Shown: piece by piece, positions 13,301 through 27,107 of the stretch
How positions within the stretch are numbered: the first letter of the stretch is position 1
Layout: every line of letters begins with the position of its first letter
Assembly: GCA_013400975.1 (NCBI GenBank)
Contig: WBMZ01011574.1
Span: forward strand, 1 to 64,000
Direction: 5' to 3'
Length of the DNA: 64,000 nucleotides
Origin: Atrichornis clamosus
Taxonomy: Eukaryota > Chordata > Aves > Passeriformes > Menuridae
Program-made: the position numbers and the translations under genes
The notes under the pieces: model-generated
What the model saw: only the letters and a program-made list of their open reading frames with translations
The model's database searches: none
What the model was told of the DNA's origin: nothing

Positions 13301-15914
13301 ACAGGGATAAACACTAATTATTATGGTAAATAGCTTGGCCTTGTGTTTTCTGGTTACAGTATCATGGTAATTATTTCCGGCTCCCTGCCTGTGTGCTCCT
13401 GCTGCCTGATTTTGTGCTCTGTACATCCTTGCCAGTCTGATTATTGCTGGACACATTAAAATTGGCAATTGCTCTCTCTTGTCTCCCATCCATGTCTTGG
13501 CGGGGGACTGGCCTAGGCTGGTTTCACCAAGGTGATCGGGAATGATGGAGCATCACACAGCTCTCTCTCTTCTGGGAGCTGTACCTTAATGTGCAGGATA
13601 CAGGGCCATGCTGAGATAACATAGCACAGCATTGTCAGGGAACCCACTGCTGGTCATCAGGGCTTTGTAAAATATGGGAAGAGAAATGGCCAGCTGGGCA
13701 GCTCCTGTGGGTCCCATTGCTGAGGCTTTTTTCTCTCTCCCTTTTGTCTGCCTTGCTTCAGCAAACATCTTTGTCTCTAACAGAGGGTGTGACTTCAGCC
13801 TGGGTTTTGGCCCAGCAGAGACGGATGTGCACGTACACATGAGCGTACATGAGGTGGCTGAAGGTCCTGCCTGCTGGGGAGGGACAGATCAAAGACTCCT
13901 CATCTTGGTCTCTTGGCAAGCATCCCAAGCTCAGCTTCTCTCAAATGTGGCCTGGTTGCCTTGGCATCTCCATACGTGGGCTGCAGCCAGTGGAGAGTCT
14001 GTGGGTTCAGGGGCCTGTGACCTTCTGAGCAGTTGTGGGGAGTCTGTTCCAACATGTGAGCCAGGACTCTCATTTCTTTCTCAGTTCCTCCAAGTTAAGA
14101 GTCTCTGTTTTGCTGTGTGTTGTGCTTTTGTCTTGCTCTGCTCTTCCCCAGCATTCCTGACTCACTTTTTCCTTCTGAATGTCCCTTCTCAGCCACCCTC
14201 CTGTACACTACAGTAGGTATGTGTCTGTGGTTTTATTTCCATCCAGCCCTTTCTGATTTCTGACGCACACAAATTGGAGGCACTGGAGGCAGCTTCTGGG
14301 CCTGGGGTAATTGCACATTCACTCCCTCTGTTCCAGTGGCTAGGATATTAGCATGAGCAATTTGTTAGAACCCTCTCTCAGGTCCTGTTTTATTCATGGT
14401 TTCACCTGTGAAATGTCACTAAAATGGTTGTGTGTTCCCAGTAGCAGCTGAACTCTCCCCTCTCTCCCTCATGGAGGCACACTGCCTTGTAACCCCTGTG
14501 GGCCTGGTGGGTTGGATTTTGCAGCACTGTAGGGCTCATTGGCAGATGCATTGGCTGCTCCTGATGTACACAAGCATATGCCTTAGCTGACCCAGTTTTT
14601 TATTTTGCTGGAGATATATGGGTGTTATTATTCACAAAGTGTTGCAAACACATGCTGGGCTCTGTGAGACTCTCAGGAAGACAAAATAAATGGGTATTGC
14701 TTGGGAAGAAATGGCCAGGGGAGAAACAGCTGCTGTTTCTCCACAAAAAGCACTACAATAGCAACACTCGATTGTGGTGGTGGCCACAGGCAGTTGGGAT
14801 TAGACACCCACAGTAGACAGGCCTGGCTGTGTCCCCAGGATGTCACTGACTTCATATTCATCTCAGGATGATCAATGCATGCATTGCTCCCAAGAAGTTT
14901 GGGCTGGCCTGGTTTCAAAGCCCCGAAGTGCAGGATGATCCTCTGGCAGTCTGTGCATTGTATGCCTTGCCCTCCTTATCACTAAACGCCCTGTACTGCA
15001 GTGTAAGCCCATTGTTGCTTCTGTCCACTGTGGACACTAAGAATGGAGAACACTTCTCCTTTTTTAGCAAACTTGTATGCAGTCGAAGACTGTTACCGTG
15101 CCCCTTCTCAATCTTCTGTAGGCTGAACAGCTTCATTTTGCTCAATACCTTTCTGGTAGGTCATGCTTTCTGCATCTCTGCTCGTGGTGGCATGATTCTC
15201 CCAGCTATTTGGAGGAGTGCTGTGCTCTCCTCCCCCATCACTCTGAAGCTGATGGAAGAAAACCTGTTCATCACTCATGGAACTGTAAGTCCTCACGGAG
15301 AGGCATGCTATCCTTCATTCCTCAAATACAACTTTGACTGCATGTCATTTCCCAAGACAACTGAAGTCATTCATCAGATTTGCCTCACAAGGCTTGGATT
15401 GGAGTGCATTGCTGTTCACTAAGGCAATTAATTCTAGCTAAATCTTGGCTTAGATGTGAGCCAAAAAGGTGTCTAAAGGAAAACTGATTTTATGCCTGTG
15501 TGTGTGTCTCCTTTTGAAACTGTCTGTAGTGTTGATATAAGGGGCGGAGAACCTTTCAATTCATTCTGTGTAGCTCCCATGCTTCTTGGAAAACCATCTC
15601 AGCAGTGGAAATCCACTCTACTGCTTGGGGAGTTTTGCAGTCAGCAAATAGATGAGCTTTCTGTGGGTGGCTGCCTTTGAGATCAACCTTCAGGTCCCCA
15701 ACATACCTGGGGGACTGTGATTTTGTTTCTTCCACCCAAAGTGCAAAATGACATAGCAGGATTCTGTCAGTCTCACCCTTCCACAGTTTTTTATCCCTAC
15801 AGTTTTTTATCCCCGCTATCCTATGGGCTAGCAGAAACTCATTCTCCTCTGACATCTCATTTTCTTCAAGCACCTGTGACCTGGTCTTCACCTTCATCCT
15901 CTTTCTGCCCACTT
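7382..15914. other. Noncoding DNA between two CR1 copies
   Basis: No exon of a known protein was recognised. The longest frames are 178 codons on - (10036-10572), 180 codons on + (13674-14216) and 184 codons on + (14868-15422). None shows a recognisable domain, and each is accompanied by competing frames. A 16-bp direct repeat, ACAGTTTTTTATCCCY twice, occupies 15783-15814. Pyrimidine-rich tracts occur near 8150-8240 and 10700-10770. Nothing else was seen. Confidence 0.6.
15783..15814 (+). repeat. 16-bp tandem direct repeat
   Basis: Two adjacent copies of ACAGTTTTTTATCCC(T/C) occur at 15783-15798 and 15799-15814 and differ only at the last base. This looks like a recent local slippage duplication. 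No function is suggested. Confidence 0.9.
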
Positions 15915-16432
15915 ATAGAATCATAGAATTAAAGAATGGTCTGGGTTGGAAGGACCTTAAAGATCATCTAGTTCTATGGGCAGGGAGACCTTCCACTAGA
16001 CCAGGTTGCTGAGAGACCGTCCAGGCTGGCCTTGAACACTCACAGGGATGTGGGGCATTCACAGCTTCTCTGGACAACCTCTTTCAGTGTCTTACCACCC
16101 TCACAGTAAAGAATTTCTTCCTAATCTCTAATCTAAATCTATCATCTTTCTGTTTGAAGACATTGCCCTTCATCCTATCACTATAGTCTGTGATCATCTT
16201 TTCTGCAGGACCTCTTTAAGTACTGGAAGGCTGATGCAAGTTCTCCCTGGAGCCTTCTCTTCTCTAGGCTGAACAGCTCCAACTCTCTCAGCCTTTCCTT
16301 ACAGGGGAGTGCTCCAGCCTTTGGATCATCTTTGTGGCTTTCCTCTGGACCTTGTTGAGTCAGTCTGTGTCTTATGCTGGGGGCCTTACCTGAGCAAAAT
16401 ATTCCAGTACTTAATGCTGCAGGCTTGGCATA
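15915..16432 (-). mobile_element. CR1 LINE fragment, 3' part, inverted
   Basis: The left edge reads ATAGAATCATAGAATT, the reverse complement of the avian CR1 terminal octamer repeat, followed by the antisense of the 3' tail ('gggttggaaggaccttaaag', 15943-15962). It continues for about 500 bp with recognisable inverted CR1 blocks, including the antisense of 'gttcagcctagagaagagaa' near 16258-16277. The copy is 5'-truncated and contains no reverse transcriptase. Divergence is moderate, so it is younger than the 33.1-kb LINE relic. The right boundary is approximate. Confidence 0.93.
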
Positions 16433-18930
16433 TCTGCCTTGGCTGAAGTCCTCTCCTCGGCCTTGGTCTCGTCTCCCTGATGCTGTAGTTCCCAGCTTTA
16501 AAAATGTTTTCTTCCCTGCTTGCTTTTCCTTTTACTGCTTTGCTTCCTTGTGATCTCACCCCCGTGGCTGCAAGAGCCCGAGCTGGCACCCCTGTTTTGG
16601 TAGCCACCTGCCTGCACCTCTTCACTGCTCCTGCTCCTGCTGTACACAGTGGAAATGTCACCTGTCCTCTCTCTCCTCTCTCCTTCCCTGCTTCCCATGC
16701 CCTCCCTCCCTCGTTTCCCTCTCTGCCGAAAGTTCAACTCGTATGCAATGACGCATGCAGAAGCAGTAAGCGTGTGCTCAAGACATATAATAAGCACTTG
16801 GCTCTTACAGTCTGCGTTTCAGCCTTGGGCTCCAACACGCTTCAGCAAAATGATTGAGATATTACCCTCTGCACAGAGGGGGAAGGTGACTCACACAGGG
16901 ATGCCCAGCCTGCCTGTGCCCGAGCTGGGAAGAAAATGCAGGTAGCCTAATCCCTACCTGATGCTCCTCCTTGGATAGGCAGTCCTGTCTGTCTCTGGAT
17001 GTGTTTGCCTGAGAGACATCTCCCCACTGGTGACGGATGTACATGTGGAGATGCCCCTGTGTGGGCACAGACTGACCTTGTTCTGACTGTGAATGCTTGT
17101 GCACATGTGTAGGCAGATATGTGAGTGCTGGAGGGCATTTCTAGGCATAGACAGGCCTCCTGGCCCCGGTGGCTTTCATAGCAGCTGTGCTCTCTGCCTG
17201 GCTACTTTTCACACTCCCATGGTGGCCAGGGAAGGGGGATGAGGAGGGTCACCAGGGACTGATGCCAGCAGGGAGGCTGGGAGACAAGAGTGGGAGACAG
17301 AATTTGTGCCTGCTGTGCCACAGCAGCTCTCTGGCTAACAATGGCTTTATCCCAGCCCAGTGCTGGCTCCTGAGAACTCTGTGTTGGACTTGGAGTGCCC
17401 CAGTTAGCTTGACAGTCAGCCCACTTAGTAGCCACACATCTTGTACATGCAGCCTTCTCCCAGGAGTTTTGTGTGGCAGCCTTTTTGCCAGGGAGGATGG
17501 TGCTGCACTGTCCTGATTTGCAGATGAGAGTGAGCACTTCTGAAATGCTCCTGGCCAGTTTGGGGCCCTCGCCTGAGCCCTGCTCTCCAGTTGACATCAA
17601 GGAAGCTCCTCTTTGAGATGGTGGTTCTGGATTACTGATGGAGACAAGAAACCCTGTGTTTTTTCTGTCTTCACACAGAGTATTTAGTGGGTCTCTTCTT
17701 GATGTATTGTGGGGAGCTCTTCCGCATGGAACTCTTCCTACTCTTCATCTCACAGTTGTAAGTGCTGGAGTCCTTTCCTTCCTGTTCAACCCACTAGCAC
17801 CTGCCTGCTCTGCACATTGCTGAGTCTGACCTCATGTGTCCCAGTGGGCTTCAGAGTAGGAGAAGGAGAAAGCAGCTTTTCCCCTCAAAGCCTGTGCAGC
17901 AGGGAGGGTAGGATGGGGTGGCATTGGTGCTTGTGCTGCAAGCTGGAGATAAACCCTGCTGTCCTTGCCCAGGCCTCCTGAGCAGCCCTTGGGGATATAT
18001 ACAAGGCACACTGCAGTGCCATGCAGGTTCTACCTGGGCACCGGCACTGGTGTGGCATTGTCAACAGGACAAACTGGTTCGGCCGAGCGTGCATCCCCTT
18101 CAGCTTCGGCTGTACTGTGCAGCCCGGGGTGCTCAGACAGACCATTCTCCTTGCTCCATCCTCACCCAGTGCAGAACTCCTCCCCTGCAGTTTTGGTGTG
18201 CTCCAAGCACTCCCTTCCCACTGTCTGGCAAAGGGCTGGCAGGGGGATCGATGAGCCCAGGGAGCGGGTGTGCCTGTGCTGACGGCTGGGTCAATGGTGT
18301 GAAGCCATGGAAAGAGGCAGGAGCCCTGCATCCAAGTGCCAGCCTGATGCAAAGTGACAGAGCAGAAAGAGTGAGCGACAGGGAAGGTGGGAGGCAGGAT
18401 GAGAGTGATGGAGGAGCTGGGGGAGGGGAGTGAGAGACTGGGCTGTAATCTGGGAGAGAACAGCAAACTGGCTTATTATTAACCATAACCCCTGTCCCTT
18501 CCTAACCTTGCATCTGATAAACTGTTCTCTGATTCTTCTTTATTTTTGTGGTTTTTTCTTTTTTTCTCCCTCAGGCACTGCTGTAACTCAAATTTATATC
18601 TTTCTGTCTATTCTATTTTCTTTCTTATTTGGAAAATGTACTGAAGAGTACTGTGGGACTTGGGAAGAGTTAGAAGCACAGGGTATGCCACATTGGATCA
18701 GTTGCTCTACTTCAAGATCTTAATTTCTGCCCATACCTCACCTTCACAGAAAAATTAAAATGCCCATCCCAGTGAAAAATACAGCTGTGTGATGGAAGGT
18801 TTGGCAACAAACACCTTCCTCACTCTCCCCATGGCAGTGCACACCTTGAGGTGTCAGATTTGGTTTTCATTTGATATTTGGTATCCAGGGGATCTCCCAG
18901 CTGGGTGTTGGTACAGGATGACCCACTGTG
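16433..18930. other. Noncoding DNA, no gene recognised
   Basis: The sequence is GC-moderate with pyrimidine-rich stretches (16650-16730). The longest frame is 193 codons on - (17885-18466), which overlaps a 171-codon frame on + (17918-18433). Neither resembles a known protein, and opposed long frames over the same stretch usually reflect locally low stop-codon density. Nothing else was seen. Confidence 0.55.
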
Positions 18931-19080
18931 TGGGTGTTGAGCTGGGACTGGGCAGACCTGGATTTGCATCCACTCTGCGGGGTGATCTTGGATGGATCAT
19001 CTTTCTCTGGACTTCAGTTTCCTTGTCCCTGAGATGAGAAGTAACTAGATATGTTCCCTTCATCAAATGCTTATATAACT
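18931..19080 (+). mobile_element. MIR SINE relic
   Basis: Blocks in the correct order match the MIR consensus: 'gagctgggactgggcagacctgg' (18939-18961, split here only by substitutions), a CATCC/CTCTGC block, 'gatcttggatggatcat' in place of the 'gaccttgggcaagtcac' core, and 'ttcagtttccttgtccctga' (19013-19032) for 'ctcagtttcctcatctgtaa', followed by an ATGAGAAGTAA block. MIR spread before amniotes diversified, so bird copies are rare and highly decayed. The right boundary is uncertain. Confidence 0.7.
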
Positions 19081-19082
19081 TT

Positions 19083-22000
19083 TCTCCAGCTGAAAAATGC
19101 TGGAGGAGATTCCTTGTTTTGTACTTTAACAATAGAACTTTAACAGCAGCCTCTAGACCTGGAAAACTCCTTGCTGGTAGCATCAGGTACCACTGATGAG
19201 GGGGAAATCAGTATGCACCATGCTTCAGATAGAGCTGGAAAGAGATAATATTGGGGAGATAATCACCCCAATGGGAAAGGTCCCTCTCAGCTTTTATCCT
19301 GGGGATTTGATCTTGTTTCTTCTTGCTCCGGAGACCAGAGTAAGGATTGTTGGGTGAAATAAATTTTCAGTTGTGTTAGAGAGCAGGTGAATCTCAAATC
19401 TTTCATGTTGTCCCTGTTTATGCTTTCGATTCAGGAAAAGGCATCTTCTCAGCCACCCCTCCACTGCAGTGGTGAGTCCTACAATAAAAAGCACATTTTC
19501 CTTTTCAATCCTGTATTGTTTTGTGCCTTTAGTCCACAAGCTTCTCTGCCAGAGGGTACAGTATGATGGGAAAAGGTAGAATCTGTCAGCATTTTAGGCG
19601 TCCTCTATCATTTGCGCTGGAAGTTATCTACTGCCTTCCCTGGGCTTGTACTGAAGGAAAAGCTGATTCTCAAAGTCATGCCTTTCCTGAACCGTGGCAA
19701 ATGTGAATGGGTCTCACCTTTTTGCTGATCTTACTCCACATAGACTTCCCACCTCAGTGCTTTTCCTCTTTTGCCCTTGGTCCCAGGACTTCTTGGCCCA
19801 GGCTATGTTGTGCAAAGCCATCACGAGGTGGCACCACAAGATTGCCTTTCTTGTTATCTTGCCTTTGTAAATCTTCCTCCTTTCCTTTTACTGGCCCCAT
19901 CAGTGCTCTTATTTTTCCACCTGTTGCTATTCCCTGCCACTCCGCTGAGTGCAGACGTTTGTCTGGTTTTCATTGGAGGTTTCCCTGGCTCCAAAGCCAG
20001 GTGAGATAAAGCAGCTGTGCAGAATGTGGCACAGAGCCTCAAAGCATTAAGGTCAAAGTGATGGATGGGTGATGAGAAGGACTATCTGCTATCTGAGGTG
20101 CGGATTTGCTCTCTTATTTTTATTAAGGCACAGTGAACATGCCTGAGAGGACACTCCAGTCTCCCCTGGGGTGCTCTGTAGCCCTTGCTGCCTTATTCTC
20201 TGCTCCCTGGAGTAGCTGCTGATCAAAGGATGCCTCTTGCCTGCTCTGGCCTCCCTCTGTCTGTGTGAGGGCAGGCAGGGGCTGCCTGACAGAGCCAGGG
20301 AGCACAACTGTGCCAAGAGGGTGTTGGATCTCTTGGATGCTGTTGACCTCAGCCTAGATAGAGCCAGTCCCTCTGCAGCAGGCATTTTGCAAACATTTAC
20401 ACTTGTCAGTTTGCTTGCACTCTCTAAATGAAGTGCTGGTCCTTCTCGCATGGAGGGTGATCTATGCAGGCTCTCCGTGTTGTCCTTTGAATGATCAGTG
20501 GGGTGAAGCAGGTCAGAATGGCTCAGCTTTGATGCTTGCCCACCAGCTGGGAAACCAGCTCTCTAATATTTTGAGCAAAAATGAGAAGATTTTGAGCAAG
20601 ATGACAAATAGGTACTGTATGAGGCAGTCCATTAGTGACCGATGTACCTCAGTCTAGGTTCAAACCCAAGGGATGCCTTGGGGAACCTCAGATTCAGGTT
20701 TCACTACGGGGTCCCACAGACCTACATCTAGAGAAGATTCATGCAGGCCTTTCGAACAAAATGCTCCTCTTCGCAGCAGCTGCTTAGCAAACTACAAAGG
20801 TGATCTTCCTTTCCTAGACTGAGCTGTTGTGTTAAATTGAATCCCATCCCTTGGAGAACTCTCCCTCAGATGCACACTCTCTCATTGTGTTTTCCTTCTC
20901 CACTGTTACTTGTCATAAACCCACCTTTTTGTAAATGGTCTGTGTTTCCCATCTAGAACCTGTCTGTCACCATAGTTCAGAGTTGCCCTGTGTGGGCAGA
21001 GATTTCTTTTTCTCTTGCACTCTCTTTGTTTCTCTTCTCTGCTGGAGGGATTAATTTATAACTTTCCCCTTGCCCCTTTCTGAGCTCGTCTTTTTTTAAC
21101 ATCCCCTCCTTTGCTGTTTTGGGTGAGGAGGGGTGAGGTGAGGGGATATCCCGACTTGCAGGTATTACAGATCCACAGTGGCCTTCCGTACAATCAGAAA
21201 TGGTCCTTGTGTCCTTAACCATGTATTTCAGCTCTGCTACACCACTCTGAACCTGTAATTTTGGAAAACACAGACAGATTTGTGTGTGTGGAGGTTGCTT
21301 TCCTACAGCATCGTGTGCCTCTGCACTTCCTGTCTCCGATGTTCCACTTTTCGAGGGGCTTCTCTAAGTGCCTTCAATGTGTAAGATCATGCTGTGTTTA
21401 CCAGGTGGTGGGAAGGGATGGCAGCATGCAGCAGAGAGGAGGAGTGGATGTGTGGGACCCCTCTCTGCGGGACCTTGGACCTCCTGTGGTGCTGACGGAC
21501 AGGTTGCAGCCCATGTCTGAAACATGATGTTTGACAAATGAAAGAGTGACCATGGCACCATCGTGCCATAAATGTGCAAGATATGAGTGAGGGTGTAGGG
21601 GAGGGTGCTTTGTAGGGTGCCAGCTATGTGAGTCCTCTGCTCTGGCAAGTGAAAATAATTGTGGAGGTCTCATACAGGTGCCTTTTGCCAATGACAAAGT
21701 TCTTTTTCTGGTTTCAGAAGTGGAGAATAGCTGGCAGAGGCTGTCAGCCCTTCCTCATGGAGCACCTGATGCCCAGCTGCTACAGCTATGGCCTGAGGTG
21801 TGTTGACCAAGTGGCGTTATGCCCCGGGCCAGTGGGCTGGAGAAGACAGGGATGCACCCTGCCAGCCCTGGGACACATGGGTGAGGTCAGGAGTGGAGCT
21901 CCATGCTGGAGCAATGGGACAAGGGACTCCTTTGAGGGAACTAATGTCCATTCTGAGAGCCATGTAACCGTCGGGACCAGGGGATCAGGAGGCGTCATGG

Positions 22001-25000
22001 GATCCGATTGCAGGCACCACGGCTGGGAGCGCTGGGCTGGGTCTGAAATGCTTTGGCAGATCTGTGTGAGGAGCTGTGCTTAAGAGCCACAACACTGAAT
22101 CATTTCCCAGAAATCCCCTGTCAGTCTAACCATAAACACCAGAGTGGAAGGTGGGGACATGTGTTTCTTCAATTTCCTACAATAAAGCAAGCATAAAGGG
22201 GATTAGGAAGGCAGTGCTGGGGGAAAAGAGAGAGATTTAGAAGGGAAGGGAACATTAAGATTTAGAGGGATAAAATGCAGATTGAAGTTGTTGGGCCAGA
22301 ACAGAACTTCTCAGTCTATATATTTAGCTCAGTGAGGTATATAAACAGAAACCTACAGCCAGCTCAGCCACTTCTCCCCCAGTGGAGTGAGTCATCAGCC
22401 CTTGGATCTAAAGTTAGGTTCACGTCAGAGCTTACACTCTCTCTCTCATTTTATTTTTCTTTTTCTATTTTGAGGGGTGTGGGAAAAGCTGGGCACTGTC
22501 TCCTGGAAGCAGCAAATATAAACCCACAACAGCAACAGATGCAGGACCTGATGTCTTACCTGGGAGCACTGGGACAAAGACTGCTTTCTGTCTGACTGCC
22601 TCTCTTCCATGCTGCATGCCTGGGAATGAGCTCAGTCAACATGCAGCCATGGCTAATCTGGGCACACTGAGGGGTCTGTGCACTGTGCAGATGATCTGGA
22701 GGGTAGAATGGGCTGCAGAGCCATTCCTGGGTCCACAGTAACAGGATTCTCAGTGTTTGGCTCCCACGTGCTGTGTAAGAGGGCAGGATTTGCCATCAGG
22801 CTTGGCAACAAGGGCTGGGACTGGATCAGCCTGACAGGAGGCAGGATGTTGCCTGTGAGACTTGGCTAGAAGATGCCTTTAAATCCAATGTAGGTTGCTG
22901 CCTGGTGGGCTCAGCCCACAGTCACCTGCAAGCCTGTGGAGGAGAGGGCTGCACCTTCCCAGGCTATCCCTGCAGCCTCTCTATGATATGGCTCCCCCTT
23001 TCCTGCTTTTTCCCACTCTTCCGCTCCACCCCTTTAAGCAGTTGCAGTGAATCACATAATTTCCCTGCTAACTCATCAGCCAGTGTTGCTGGCTCAGGTA
23101 GTGACAGGAACAATGAGGGCTTTCCTGTTCCTCTTAAAAATCACAGAGAGGACAGAGAGGGACTCTTGGAAATGCTCTGGATGCATCTGTAGGACCAACT
23201 TGTGTGCCAAGCTCACCTCTGTTGAAATCTACCCCCAGGTCGCTTCTGAGAGCCTACCAGTATCACTCAGGGCAGATGACAAAACTCTCTGAAAGTGCCT
23301 TGGGGGTTGAAGATGGAGCCCTGTGACAACTGTGAGCTGCAGGACAAGGAGACCATCTTCAGTCCCTTCCCTTGTGGATGGTGGAGGGGAGGGTCTTGCT
23401 CAGGGAGGGCAACAGCTTCCTAGCCAAGGCTTGGGATTGCCACTGTGGGGGATGCCTGTAGTGTATGTAACAGCAAGCCCATGGAAATCCTCCCCACTAT
23501 GTATGGTGGGCATGAGGGGACTCTGCTCTGGAGCATGAGCTGTCTTGGGCTTGCTCTTTTCATCAGCTCCAAATTTGCAAAGTGATGCAAATTGCATGAC
23601 TTGCAATGAGCCATTGCATGACTCCATTTCCCCACCTGGCCCCTTTCCCTCTCCCTTCCTTCCAAGCTTGTTGCATGTTTTTATCAATTTGGAGGGTTTG
23701 TCTGAGTGAGAGTTCAAGTCTCTTTATCCCCATGATGTGGATATACTGGAAGGCAAACACACATGCTCCTGGGATGAAGACATGAGAGATGACCCACAGA
23801 TTATCCTGAGTGTGTGTTTATGTGCCTCTGTCCTCCTGTGCCCCTCTGCATGTACTCTTCATCTTCCTTTACCATTCAGTTTGTTTTGCCTCTCCTTGCT
23901 GCCCTGTTTCTCCATCCTTTCTCACCCTCTCCCTCTCTCTCCTGCCCTCCTCCTCATTCTCTTTTTCTCATTTGATATTCATGCATGAATAAATTCAATT
24001 GCATTTTCCCCCGTTCCCCCTGAAGGGGCTTGTTGGTGAATTACAGGCATCTGAAATCATATAATGCTCAGATTCATCATTTCAGGGACAGAATTGAAGC
24101 CCTTCTATTTCTCATGAAGGAATAACAGATGGTTTTTATGAGGAGAGGGAGTGGCAAGTGCCTTGTGGCTGGTGAGGCAGAAGCCAAGGAGATTAACCTT
24201 GGCAGCACAGGGTGGACCTGCTAGGAGAGGGGACTAGAGGGTCAGCCAGCCCCTCCTGTGTTTGCAGGAATGGGGAAGGCATACGTAGGTAGGTGTGTGT
24301 GTAAGGAGTATGGCTGCCTATGATTGCTGCATGTTTGCTGTGTGGTGCCCTTAGGGAGGAGTAACATCTCTTAGGGGGCTGTCCGGAATTGGTTGAGGCA
24401 GGAGCAGCCCAGCACTTGAGCATGTAGAGTGATTGTCTCGAGATCTGTTTGGGTATCTGCCCCAGCCGACTTTTGGAACACCTGTGTGGCTCTGGTATCG
24501 CCCCAGACTCTCCTGTGGGTCTGGCCTTGTGCCCAGCACCACATCCCCATCACACTGAGAGGCTGAGGTCGGTATGTCACAAAATCATGCCCATCCTGCA
24601 CTTTGAAGGGCTTCATGTTGTGGATGGGCTCTTGCTGTCTCCTGCTTCTGCATGGGAGCCTTCCAGCTCATGCAGGACAGTGAACTCAGGGTAACCACAA
24701 CCAGCTTTGGTGACCAGAGGTAGTGTCTTGCACAGCTTCAATACAAACAGACTCTGACCCTGGGTGGGGAGAGGTCTGACCACCACAAAAAATTATTACC
24801 CTGGAATAAAATCTCTTTCCATCTTGTGGAAGATGTATGGATACACCACGGAACTGCAGCCCAGGTCTAAAGCTATGAATAAAGACAGGCTGGACTTGTC
24901 TGAGGAAGAGCTATTTTTTGTGGGAGTTGTTAATCAGGTAACTTTTGATACTCACAACATTCCCATCATTTATAACACTCTCCCGTTTTTTTTAAGGCTC

Positions 25001-26459
25001 CTGGAGCAGCCTGAGGATCCTCTGAGGGCTGGGTTTGCCTTTCAGGAGAGGTAACAAGATAAGACACTTTCTAAAACACAAAAGTGTTATGTTAAATGAG
25101 GACAGCAGCCATTGTCTTTGTTCAAAAGACTTTTAAGGGTCTCGTGAGAGACAGTGATGGCGCCAGCCACCTTGCTCAGTCTCCAAGAAGCTTGTCTTAT
25201 GTGATGTAAATGGCTGGAGGCTCCTTGACTTCTGCCTCAAGTCCCTGGCACAGCAAAGCCAAGCCACACAGAGATGAATGGCAGAGAAGAGGGTATTTAC
25301 TGTTTTTTACCTTAGATGGTGAACGCATGTAAGCCACCTCGAGGTAAAACCAGAGTGGTCCTGACTTTACCAGAAGGTGGGCTTGCTCCACTGCCTTCCT
25401 GTGGAGAGTTAATGTCCGAGGGTCTGTTTCACCGTATGGTGAAAGTGCTTGGTTTCCCAGCCATTTTTAATTTAGATGTGTTAATTACCCTGGCCCAGCT
25501 ATTCTAGCCATGCACTGCAAAGCCTGTGATAGTCAGCGTGGATGTCATCTTGGTGAAGAAGGTTTGGAGAGGCTTTGTGTAACCCTGCAAGGAAACAGAG
25601 GAGCTTCTGGTCTGCAGTGTATATTGTACTCTACCCCAGCTGGTAACTGGGCAATTTTTTAGCTCCTTATTTACAATATATAGCCATGGTAGAAGAAAGA
25701 ATATCTGTGTGTCTCTTAACACATGGGATTTTATTGGTCTGAACAGGAAAAGCCCATGAAAAGCCTTGAGGAGTGTGATGGTTTCATGTGGTGTCTCTTT
25801 CCCGGAGCTGACTCGGGATCCCCAGTAGGTAAATTGAAGGTTGATGCTTCAAGAATGAGGGACTTGTGCTGATGTGGGGCAGGGCTGCTCAGCCACAGAA
25901 CGGGACCAGTGGGGGAGATGGCTGGGCTGGCCCTCTGTTGGCTGAGGCTCGGGGTGACTGTCCTCTGTTCTAGCCAGTGGAAGGTGGGATCCCTGCATGT
26001 TATCTATCCCTCTCATTTCCCTCCTGGCTTTACAAAACGCCATGGGAAACTAATTTGCCTAGAGTTGTTCCCACCCCCTGAGTTCCCGTAACAGATTTGG
26101 GAGTAGGATGGAGGGGAGAGGAGGGACTGGCTTTGAGGGAAGGACTTTTGGGGGAGGGTTGTTAGTTTAGTTTCTTAACTCTTCCCAAAGGACAATTCTC
26201 TAACCTGCTTGATCTGTGACCTGCAGAGAGACACATCCTTAAAAGTTCAAGGAAAGGCAAGCATGTTGAAGCCAGTATCCACCAGAAAAGGAAGGATGAG
26301 TGGGCTGAAGGCAGGGAAAAATCAGCTATCCTGAGACCCCACCATGGACGCAGGTGTGCTATGGTGTGCAAGGAGATTTATTCCTTTCGTCTGGTGGTGT
26401 AAGAATTCCTGCATTCTGTGCCTCTAATTGTAGGTTCCCCTAAAGACATTTGGTGTCAC
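19083..26459. other. Noncoding DNA, no gene recognised
   Basis: All open frames are shorter than 155 codons and unrecognised. Pyrimidine-rich stretches occur around 20990-21120 and 23860-23970. No repeat family was identified by eye. Nothing else was seen. Confidence 0.55.
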
Positions 26460-26500
26460 TCTAAGGATGGTGTTTCACTCTCCCTCTCTGCCTGTACAGT

Positions 26501-26503
<3 letters not shown>

Positions 26504-26540
<37 letters not shown>
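26504..26540 (+). repeat. (TC)n microsatellite
   Basis: An uninterrupted dinucleotide run of about 18 units. Such pyrimidine runs are often polymorphic and can act as GAGA-type promoter elements. Here it opens the candidate promoter block. Confidence 0.98.
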
Positions 26541-26544
<4 letters not shown>

Positions 26545-27088
26545 AGTTCGCTCCATAAGCCGTTGGTGAACATACCATGAGACAGAGAGAGAGAGACAGA
26601 CAGAAACCACACACCAGCCCTTCCTCCTCACTTTCCCACCATGGAATAGCTAACCTTGCCCCCACCCACACCTCCATCACCTCTCAGCGTCCCGCGATTA
26701 TTTTGACCCTCTCTCTGGTCTTTTTGGAAGGAAGCTTCTGTCACTTCTTAACACCACCCGACTGGAAAAACACGCACAGACAAAAGCCCCCAAGCCCTCC
26801 CGTGAAGGAAGAGGTCCTTTTTTTTAATCTTTTTTTGTTTGCTCTGACTCCAGAGCTTCAGACTCCTGGCTGAGCAGCCACAATTTCTTACCATGTATTC
26901 TCCTTTTAAACCATCTCCTTCCTGCACACGCTCAGTCCTTGCAGGCACGGATCTAACACAACTCCCCGCTTCTTGCCGGCAGGTTCTTTGCTCCCCATCA
27001 CTCAGCTGATCCTGATCTTTTTTCTTCTATCCTCCCCACCCTGGGCACCGAGGTGTGTGTGTCTGTGTGTGAGTGTGCCTGTGTGCAA

Positions 27089-27107
27089 GGGGGGGGAGGT
27101 GGGGGGG
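27089..27107 (+). repeat. G-run pair (possible G-quadruplex)
   Basis: G8, then AGGT, then G7. Each G-run is long enough to supply two G-tracts, so a quadruplex is possible on the + strand about 110 bp upstream of the candidate donor at 27218. Confidence 0.5.

Noticed and set aside
14868..15422. 184-codon + strand frame
   Set aside because: The sequence resembles no known protein. Cysteine/leucine/serine-rich translation of pyrimidine-rich DNA is typical of chance frames.
17885..18466. 193-codon - strand frame overlapping a 171-codon + frame
   Set aside because: Opposed long frames over the same GC-rich stretch, no recognisable domain, and no supporting splice or polyadenylation signals.
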